From SMWD01 sp964629475 (GTDB lineage: Bacteria > Pseudomonadota > Gammaproteobacteria > Steroidobacterales > GCA-2729495): a stretch of DNA of 64,000 bases. Both the position numbers and the translations under genes were made by a program. This document shows positions 57,860-64,000 of the stretch, in pieces. Position 1 is the stretch's first letter, and each line of letters starts with the position of its first letter. The DNA lies in the NCBI GenBank assembly GCA_964629475.1, contig CAZVQW010000008.1, positions 1 to 64,000 of the forward strand, written 5' to 3'. The notes under the pieces were generated by a model. It had not been told where the DNA came from, made no database searches, and worked only from the letters and a program-made list of their open reading frames with translations.

Positions 57860-58416
57860 CAAAAAAACCTTTCCGGAACTTCAATAACATCACCGGGCTG
57901 AATCAGTGTGTCATCATTTACCTGCAGTTCGACCCGATTATCATCACTGCCCCGGACGATTTGTATGCGATTCTTTCGAGCTCGATACGTAAATCCGCCG
58001 GCTACGGCAATCGCACTGATAACCGTCATGCCGCTGGAATAAGGATAACTGCCGGGTGATTTGACCTCGCCAAAGATATAGAAGGGCCGATAGTCAAGCA
58101 GCTCTACGCTGACCCTGGGATTTCTCAGGTAATCGGGGCGCAATGCAGCGATGATGGCGCTTTCAAACTCATTGGCGGTCCGGCCGTCTGCCTCGACGTC
58201 CCCGACAAGGGGTAGTGACACTTTACCCGCCGTATCAATCTCAAATTCACCGGACAGATCTTCGTGACCGTAGACCGTGATCCGTATTTTATCACCCATC
58301 GAAAGTCGATATTCGGTGCCGGGGGGCTGCTCATCAGCTGCCGGTGCCACTACAGTCAGAAATCCGATCAGCAAGCCAAACAGAATCACAACAGTTCGTC
58401 GATACATCACTCTCAT
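57859..58416 (-). CDS. Short Wza-like polysaccharide export protein
   Basis: A 185-residue exported protein: signal peptide, poly-export domain (YRLSMGDKIRITVYGHEDLS) and one SLBB-type domain (FYIFGEVKSPGSYPYSSGMT). Canonical Wza is about 380 residues, is a lipoprotein, and has a C-terminal helix through the outer membrane. This one has no lipobox Cys and no such helix, so it probably needs a separate outer-membrane channel. Confidence 0.85.
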   Translation of the reverse strand: MRVMYRRTVVILFGLLIGFLTVVAPAADEQPPGTEYRLSMGDKIRITVYGHEDLSGEFEIDTAGKVSLPLVGDVEADGRTANEFESAIIAALRPDYLRNPRVSVELLDYRPFYIFGEVKSPGSYPYSSGMTVISAIAVAGGFTYRARKNRIQIVRGSDDNRVELQVNDDTLIQPGDVIEVPERFF

Positions 58417-58439
58417 ATCCGGTTAACCTCAGATCGACT

Positions 58440-59693
58440 CTAGATCTGCCCTTGAATAGCTATAAAAATACGCCGTATGTCGTACTCGAGTCCGCCGGAG
58501 TCCTGCGGGCTCGTATCACGCTGCAGAAAATTGATACCGAAACGAAAATGCAGGGTCCGATTCATCATGTAAGTTCCCTCGAGACCCGCACGAAAAATGT
58601 CATCCGAGCGGTCGACACCCTCGAAGTCCTCATTATTCGCCGAGATATTAAAACTCAGAATCAGATTCCGTAACAACTCGTGATCTACTTCCAAACCCAG
58701 ACCCGTATCGGTGATACCGGCAGCACCGACAATTGTCGTACTTTTAATAAGGCGACTTGCGGACAACTGCAGTGTCGTCAGTCCAGAGATATTCCAGGTC
58801 AGATCTCCGCCAAAAATGGGGCCATCGACTTTGCGAAAGCGTTGATCATCATAGTCGCGGCGGATGTAGCCCACAAATACCTCACCAAAAGCCTGCCCGG
58901 TCAAATCAATACCCGTACCACCGACGATATCGTAACCATCAGAACTGCGCTGGAATCCGTCTCGATCGAAAGACTGATCGTAGTCGAGCTGGGTCAGCCG
59001 GATTTTTGCGAATGGCTGAAATCTTTGCGACTGGCCATACCCCACCCGGAGACTCAGGTCACTACGCGTCCGATCACGATCCTCGTTGTTCTCTGGCCCG
59101 TCCAGCGTCGCAGTATCGTCGTAGGCCATCGAGCGATGGCTGAATTCCGGACGCACATCGAAGCGACCGAAACGATTGCGATAACCGAGCACGAAAGCAT
59201 CAACCGTAAACTCGGTCGGCTTTATACCGCGACTGTCGTCGGGTGATGTCCTGTCCTCGTGCAAATCCTCATGGCGCGCCTTGGCAAGCAACTGCCCCCG
59301 TCCCAGATCCACACCCAGGTCACCCCAGATTCGCCAGTCTTCGTAGTCTTCAGTACCGATATCCGAGTAACGACCCACGACGAGATCCGTGCCGAGATCC
59401 AGTTCTGCACGGCTCCATTCAGCCTCAAGAACCAGTTTCGGCGTAATCACCGTGATCAGGTCATCGACCTCGAGCGCATTGTCGGCATAGATATTGTCAT
59501 CATGCAGCAGCTCAAAATCCACCGTTGGAAACAGACGAGTCGCCCCAACCGGAATACCTCGCGCATCCAGTTTCGGCCTCGACCGTTCAATGACGGTTTC
59601 GGATCGATTGGATTCCTGTGCCGTAACGATCGCTGAGTAAGCGCAGGCAAACAGAAGAAGCATCATTATGATAATTTTTTGCATATGACTCAT
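58440..59693 (-). CDS. BBP2-type outer-membrane beta-barrel protein
   Basis: A 417-residue exported barrel (signal peptide IIIMMLLLFACAYSAIVTAQ) with amphipathic strands (YDDTATLDGPENNEDRDRT; LRVGYGQSQRFQPFAKIRL) and an end in IFIAIQGQI. BBP2-type barrels occur in exopolysaccharide loci of PEP-CTERM bacteria. It lies directly upstream of the short Wza-like gene and could be its outer-membrane partner (inference). ATG starts at 59693 and 59684 are both possible. Confidence 0.8.
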   Translation of the reverse strand: MSHMQKIIIMMLLLFACAYSAIVTAQESNRSETVIERSRPKLDARGIPVGATRLFPTVDFELLHDDNIYADNALEVDDLITVITPKLVLEAEWSRAELDLGTDLVVGRYSDIGTEDYEDWRIWGDLGVDLGRGQLLAKARHEDLHEDRTSPDDSRGIKPTEFTVDAFVLGYRNRFGRFDVRPEFSHRSMAYDDTATLDGPENNEDRDRTRSDLSLRVGYGQSQRFQPFAKIRLTQLDYDQSFDRDGFQRSSDGYDIVGGTGIDLTGQAFGEVFVGYIRRDYDDQRFRKVDGPIFGGDLTWNISGLTTLQLSASRLIKSTTIVGAAGITDTGLGLEVDHELLRNLILSFNISANNEDFEGVDRSDDIFRAGLEGTYMMNRTLHFRFGINFLQRDTSPQDSGGLEYDIRRIFIAIQGQI

Positions 59694-59892
59694 ACCAACG
59701 CGTAAAGCAGTAAGGCCGTCAGGCATGTTGATTGGAAAATTTGTTCCCGGCCTTTCTCATAGTTAGAAATACCGAGACACCGGGTTCGTTTTGATCTGGA
59801 TGTCGTGCGCTTGTGTTGTGTTTTTCGAACGTCGACAGACTCACACAATACCCTGAATATGTGATTGTTAATCTTGCTATGGACATAATTCA

Positions 59893-61110
59893 TCATAGAT
59901 TACCGACTTTGCTGCGTTCATGCGCAACTATGAGGCCCCAGGTCATAGCAAACAACAACCAGACATGTCGCCAGTGCGTACTATCGATAAAGAAGCTCTG
60001 CAGTAACAACCCGGATACGCTGGCAAAGATGACAAAAAAATCCCGGCGCAGGGACGACTGCCAGCGAAACAAAACAAGAGAACGATAGAATCCTAAAAAC
60101 AGGAAAGCGAGGAAGCCGAAGCCGGCTATCCAGCCACCCTCGACGAAAACGTGCAGGTAGAGGTTATGGGGCTCGAGACCGAGCTCTTCATCGCTCCTGC
60201 CGGGTCCGACACCCAGCGGGGTCATACCGATCTCATTAATTGCCTGCTTTTGCGTGAAAAATCGTCCACCTCTGTCAACATCATATTTTTGCGTAAACAC
60301 TGCTCTCTGAAAAAAGCGATCAGCGACGCTGGTAGTTGTGACGGCCGCGCCAAGCAGGGAAACAGCCGCAAGAACGAGCAATGTATTTACCAGCAACCAG
60401 TTCAGGCGCTTCCTGAATGACTGCATGCTGACCACACTGAAGACCGAGAACAGGCTAAAGGCCACGAAAAAATTGAGCCATGCACCGCGAGAAAAACTGA
60501 TCAAGATGCCGAATGCCAGAAAAATAAACACCAGCGCATGAACGACTCTTCGCACCACAGTACCCGTGGAATACAGCTCCTTCAGTGCATAGATAGCGAC
60601 CGGCACGAGGAACGGCGCATAAACATTCGCATCCTTGAACGGCCCCTTGGCTCTCAGGCCACCCTGCCACAATCCGCTATTGATAAGCCCAAAATACTCC
60701 AGCGCTCCCCAGATGACGGCTAATACCGCGGCTATGACATAGCCGAACCAGACCGTACGCAGAACTTGTGCAGGGCTCGTTGCCACCAGGCTCGCAAACA
60801 GAACCCAGGCAAGTACCATATACAACCGGGCAGACAGTGATCGAATCGTCGTCAATGGATCTGCTGAACCGGCTGCCGCGACGATATTACCGATCACAAA
60901 TACTCCGAGACACAGGATCGCCGCATGCATCTCGCGCGGAAACCTCAGGCCACGAACCAGCAGCAAGCACAGCAAGCTCAGTACCAGCAGATCGTAAGGC
61001 GCGGGCTCGATGAATACGATCGAACTGGTGGCCAGCGTTACGCCAAGAAATATGATCACCACATCAGACCACCGAAACCCGGTACTCAGATTTTCTGTCA
61101 AGGCAGTCAT
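59893..61110 (-). CDS. O-antigen ligase/polymerase-like (Wzy/WaaL) membrane protein
   Basis: A 405-residue polytopic protein with about ten helices and the Wzy_C-type loop (FSRGAWLNFFVAF; then LEPHNLYLHVFVEGGWIAG, with the conserved H-N-x-x-L). It probably polymerises repeat units in the periplasm. Start uncertain: ATG at 61110 or 61140. Confidence 0.82.
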   Translation of the reverse strand: MTALTENLSTGFRWSDVVIIFLGVTLATSSIVFIEPAPYDLLVLSLLCLLLVRGLRFPREMHAAILCLGVFVIGNIVAAAGSADPLTTIRSLSARLYMVLAWVLFASLVATSPAQVLRTVWFGYVIAAVLAVIWGALEYFGLINSGLWQGGLRAKGPFKDANVYAPFLVPVAIYALKELYSTGTVVRRVVHALVFIFLAFGILISFSRGAWLNFFVAFSLFSVFSVVSMQSFRKRLNWLLVNTLLVLAAVSLLGAAVTTTSVADRFFQRAVFTQKYDVDRGGRFFTQKQAINEIGMTPLGVGPGRSDEELGLEPHNLYLHVFVEGGWIAGFGFLAFLFLGFYRSLVLFRWQSSLRRDFFVIFASVSGLLLQSFFIDSTHWRHVWLLFAMTWGLIVAHERSKVGNL

Positions 61111-61348
61111 TACCGTCTGATGTTTCCCCGCTGCGATCATTCGGACTGATCGGCTATTATGCGTCAACGCACTTATTATTAATTTGAGCTATTGCGTAAA
61201 CTTAGCTTGCCGGGCGCCGCACAACCACATACTGTTTCGCAATTGACGCCGGAACTTCGTGTTATGTGCAATTCCCGGGTCAACTTCAACAAATCGGCAT
61301 AGGATTCCGGCTCGTGTTGAACACAGGACGACCAGGTACCCGCACAGA

Positions 61349-62659
61349 ATGAATGACATACCCCCGTCCGGTGCGTCCCGCCGGGAGATTACCCGGCTGA
61401 TCAGCGGCTCGGCTTTTGTATTCTCTTATCGGCTTTTCGGGGCAGCGGCGACCTTCCTGACCCAGGTGCTGCTGGCGCGCTGGATGGGCGCGGCTGAACT
61501 GGGCGTCTACGTACTGGCATTTTCATGGTGCATCCTGCTTGCCACCCTGAGCACCGGTGGTTTTCGTGTCGCCTCGATGCGCTTTATCGGCGAAGGACTG
61601 GCCAAGGAGAAACCAGGCTACATTTCCGGCTACGTCAGGCGAAGCCTGCAAATCGTCATCGTCCTGAGTCTGGCCGTTGCCATTCTCGGTAGCCTGGGCC
61701 TGCTGGTTTTCGATGCAGTCTTCGACTTCGAATCATCAACAACATTAATCATCGCGCTGCTGGCAGTACCCTTTTTTGCTCTACTCAACGTGTATGCCGG
61801 GTTTGCCAACGCATTGTCCCGTTTTTCGCTCAGTTTCATGCCGATAAACGTATTTCGACCAGCACTGTTTCTGGCGGCAATCTGCGCTGTATGGGTTGCC
61901 GGAAAATCGCTCGACGCGAACGTTGCCATGCTGCTGAACTGCCTGGCCCTCGGGCTTGTCGCCGTGGTTACCGTCATACTCGGCAAGCGCGCCCTGCATC
62001 CTCATATCAACGGCAGCAAACCCCAGTATGCGACACGACTCTGGATAAGAACTGCATTGCCGCTGCTCTTCGTCGCGCTGTTCACCGGCTATTTTCCCGA
62101 ACTCATGGTAATCCTCGCGGGGTCCTACCTGCCCAGCGAAGATCTTGCGGTATTCCACGTGTGTTTTCGGGTCGCCATGCTGATTTCATTCGGCTTGTAT
62201 GCGATCGATGCATTCACCGGCCCCGAGATTACGCAGCTTCTGACCAACGGCGATCGAAAAAAACTGCAACAAATCGTCAATCGGATCACCAGGCTGAAAT
62301 TCTGGTCGGCGCTGGCGGCGCTCGTTGTGCTGGGCCTGGCCGGGAGTAAGATACTCGGTTTATTCGGCGAAGAATTTACACCGGGTTATTCGGTACTGAT
62401 GATCCTGGCGTCCGCACAACTCGTTCAGGCCGCCGCCGGGCCGGTGACCCGTCTCGTCAGTCTGAGTGGTCATCAGAACCGTACCGTCATGGTCTTTATT
62501 GTTGCCATCATCGTTGCACTCGTCCTGGTCACGATTCTCGTACCGCTTTTCGGCGCACATGGGGCAGCCCTGGCGGCTTTGCTGGATACGATATTGTGGG
62601 TTTCGTGGATGCGCTTCCTGGTCGTCCGTCACCTGGATATCCGACCCAGCATTTTCTAA
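61349..62659 (+). CDS. Wzx-type polysaccharide flippase
   Basis: A 436-residue MATE/MOP-superfamily protein with 12-14 helices (LISGSAFVFSYRLFGAAATF at the start; ALAALLDTILWVSWMRFLVV at the end). It should flip lipid-linked repeat units across the inner membrane. Divergent from the ligase gene. The ATG at 61349 is used as the first that gives a standard N-terminus. Confidence 0.88.
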   Translation: MNDIPPSGASRREITRLISGSAFVFSYRLFGAAATFLTQVLLARWMGAAELGVYVLAFSWCILLATLSTGGFRVASMRFIGEGLAKEKPGYISGYVRRSLQIVIVLSLAVAILGSLGLLVFDAVFDFESSTTLIIALLAVPFFALLNVYAGFANALSRFSLSFMPINVFRPALFLAAICAVWVAGKSLDANVAMLLNCLALGLVAVVTVILGKRALHPHINGSKPQYATRLWIRTALPLLFVALFTGYFPELMVILAGSYLPSEDLAVFHVCFRVAMLISFGLYAIDAFTGPEITQLLTNGDRKKLQQIVNRITRLKFWSALAALVVLGLAGSKILGLFGEEFTPGYSVLMILASAQLVQAAAGPVTRLVSLSGHQNRTVMVFIVAIIVALVLVTILVPLFGAHGAALAALLDTILWVSWMRFLVVRHLDIRPSIF

Positions 62660-62666
62660 CCACCCA

Positions 62667-63911
62667 TCAGTCGCAACGCTTCTCATAGATTGCCGCCTGC
62701 GACGCGGCCAGACTGGCAAAACGTACCGGCGTACCGGACAGCGTCAATAAATCATCCGGCAGAGAAACCGAAATCCGATCGGCCTCTGGCTGATTCAGTA
62801 ATACGACACCGCAACGAAAATCTCTGCGCAACAACCCGCGCCATTTGAAACGCCGACCCACCGCCGGACCCAGATCCAGTTGATAGCCGGACCAAAAGCT
62901 GTCCGGTGCCGTCCACTGCAAACGGCTGCTGCTCATCATGTCGCGACCCGCGCTGATCAGGAACCAGGCCGCCAGGCCATATTCCCGCTCCGTGACGGTC
63001 TTGCCGTAATCCATCATGATGACCGCGCGTCCGCGTTGCTGGACGAAATCGATAAAGCGCAGAAATGACTCAAACCCGTAACGCCCTTGCCCACCCTGCA
63101 AGCCTTTGTCCGTCGCTCCGCGTTCCAAATTGATGTAGTCAGCGGCATCAATCTGGCGACTGATGAACGGATCGATCGGCGCCCCTGCATACCAGATCGA
63201 ATTATGAGCGATCTCGATATCCGGCAGTGCGTGACGTATCTCTTCCAGGAACTCACTGAAGTATCGCCGCCAGTCTTCGAGCGTCATCGTTTTTCCCGTG
63301 CGTGGATCGATCGGCTTGACGTGTTTTGCGTTACCGTTGCCGACTCGCCAGGCGAGATTGACATCATCGATCCAAAGTCCCTTATAACCCTTGTCGATAA
63401 GCGCCCTGGCTCGCGCAATCCAGTGTGCCCGGAACGCGGGATTACCGAAATCACCTGCATATTGCGGACAACTTCCGTCCGCGCAGCCCCACGGGATATA
63501 CAGCATCCGGCCGGCGGCATCGCGCAACACCCAGTCGGGGTGTTCGCGAAATTCGGGCCACTGCGGTTTGATCGCATACGCATCCTTGTATGCCCAGGCA
63601 TTTGGAAACCAGGCCAGACGCGAATCGAAATAAGGACTGTAAGTCTGCATGCGCAGGTAGTGCTTGCGCATCCACTCTTCATGCTTCACATCCGGATTTT
63701 TCGAGTAGCGATCGAAATCCGAATCAGCCACGTTATAGAAACGAACCTGGCCGGCCGGCACGCTTTCGATCACCGAGACCTTTTCTGCAGACAGTGCCGC
63801 CGATCCGGGGAGCGAGGCCATGCAGACGATCAGAAAGCCGGGCAACCGGGATGATGCCCACCGCAGAAGCGACGGACAGCCAGTCCTGAAACCTTTATAC
63901 AGCCAAGTCAT
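62667..63911 (-). CDS. Secreted glycoside-hydrolase-like protein (GHL15-like)
   Basis: A 414-residue exported protein with a signal peptide (PGFLIVCMASLPGSAALSA) and a TIM-barrel core: DSRLAWFPNAWAYKDAYAIK, GLWIDDVNLAWR (a candidate catalytic acidic pair), EIAHNSIWY and DYINLERGATD. It fits the putative glycosyl hydrolase group GHL15. It is next to the flippase and may trim or release the polysaccharide in the periplasm. Catalysis unproven. Confidence 0.72.
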   Translation of the reverse strand: MTWLYKGFRTGCPSLLRWASSRLPGFLIVCMASLPGSAALSAEKVSVIESVPAGQVRFYNVADSDFDRYSKNPDVKHEEWMRKHYLRMQTYSPYFDSRLAWFPNAWAYKDAYAIKPQWPEFREHPDWVLRDAAGRMLYIPWGCADGSCPQYAGDFGNPAFRAHWIARARALIDKGYKGLWIDDVNLAWRVGNGNAKHVKPIDPRTGKTMTLEDWRRYFSEFLEEIRHALPDIEIAHNSIWYAGAPIDPFISRQIDAADYINLERGATDKGLQGGQGRYGFESFLRFIDFVQQRGRAVIMMDYGKTVTEREYGLAAWFLISAGRDMMSSSRLQWTAPDSFWSGYQLDLGPAVGRRFKWRGLLRRDFRCGVVLLNQPEADRISVSLPDDLLTLSGTPVRFASLAASQAAIYEKRCD

Positions 63912-64000
63912 GGCGCCATTTTGCACCAATACCGGCGGGCGTGCCGACACCATGCAGGATCTCCTACCAGCCTCACATTCCTGACCCGCAAGTCTGTGCT

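Noticed and set aside
52996..62659. Canonical exosortase A (XrtA/EpsH) polysaccharide locus
   Set aside because: No exosortase, EpsI or prsK/prsR regulator is present, and the kinase is fused to the Wzz domain, so it is a general Wzx/Wzy-type locus.

Overview
The window looks like chromosomal DNA of a Gram-negative gammaproteobacterium, probably a marine or sediment lineage of the Chromatiales/Woeseiales kind (inference from gene content only). Supporting signs are PEP-CTERM-type proteins, a complete cbb3 oxidase operon, a cytochrome cd1 gene, multihaem cytochromes, a MacAB-like transporter, a TonB-dependent receptor and a Gram-negative polysaccharide export locus. GC content looks moderate and the genes are dense, with many ATGA/TGATG/TAATG stop-start overlaps. 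I saw no rRNA, tRNA, CRISPR array, integrase or insertion sequence.

Layout. 0-1.3 kb: two tandem PEP-CTERM-type surface proteins, the second frameshifted by a 13-bp tandem duplication. 1.3-7.8 kb (minus): a UbiD-family decarboxylase with a Tat signal, a REP-like inverted pair, then a translationally coupled MacAB-like export operon. 8-12.3 kb: a DUF6159-like membrane protein, LemA, a DUF2207 (YciQ-like) protein and a NERD-like membrane protein. 12.3-25.7 kb: an electron-transfer module. A minus-strand FAD/Fe-S oxidoreductase, coupled to a Sel1/ankyrin protein, faces a plus-strand run of a b-type membrane protein, two giant periplasmic cytochromes (21 and 19-20 haem motifs), an AMIN/SPOR/TPR/beta-barrel outer-membrane protein, a lipoprotein, a DUF6502 regulator-like protein and a DUF5666 lipoprotein. 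25.8-29.7 kb: SlyD, an unknown membrane protein and a TonB receptor behind a Fur-like box.

30-37.4 kb (plus): cytochrome cd1 (NirS), a terminator, two paralogous monohaem cytochromes (the second frameshifted at a G8 tract), a four-cluster Fe-S subunit, an NrfD-type anchor, a Tat-exported molybdopterin oxidoreductase with Asp in place of one [4Fe-4S] cysteine and no Cys at the usual Mo-ligand region, and a pentahaem NapC-like cytochrome. I regard this as the best candidate for an undescribed respiratory system. 37.4-39.4 kb: small unknown genes, including a 26-residue membrane peptide. 39.4-47.5 kb (minus): ccoNOQP, a small membrane protein, ccoGHIS.

48-64 kb: surface polysaccharide synthesis. 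One minus-strand group combines an SMP-30-like lactonase, a CDP-glycerol-polymerase-like (TagF family) transferase, a sugar epimerase and an IspD/TarI-like cytidylyltransferase, suggesting a polyol-phosphate-containing glycan. The other carries a WcaJ-type initiating transferase, a GT4 glycosyltransferase, a Wzc-like co-polymerase/kinase, a short Wza-like export protein, a BBP2-type beta-barrel, a Wzy/ligase-like protein, a Wzx-type flippase and a secreted glycoside-hydrolase-like protein. No exosortase is visible, so PEP-CTERM processing must be encoded elsewhere.
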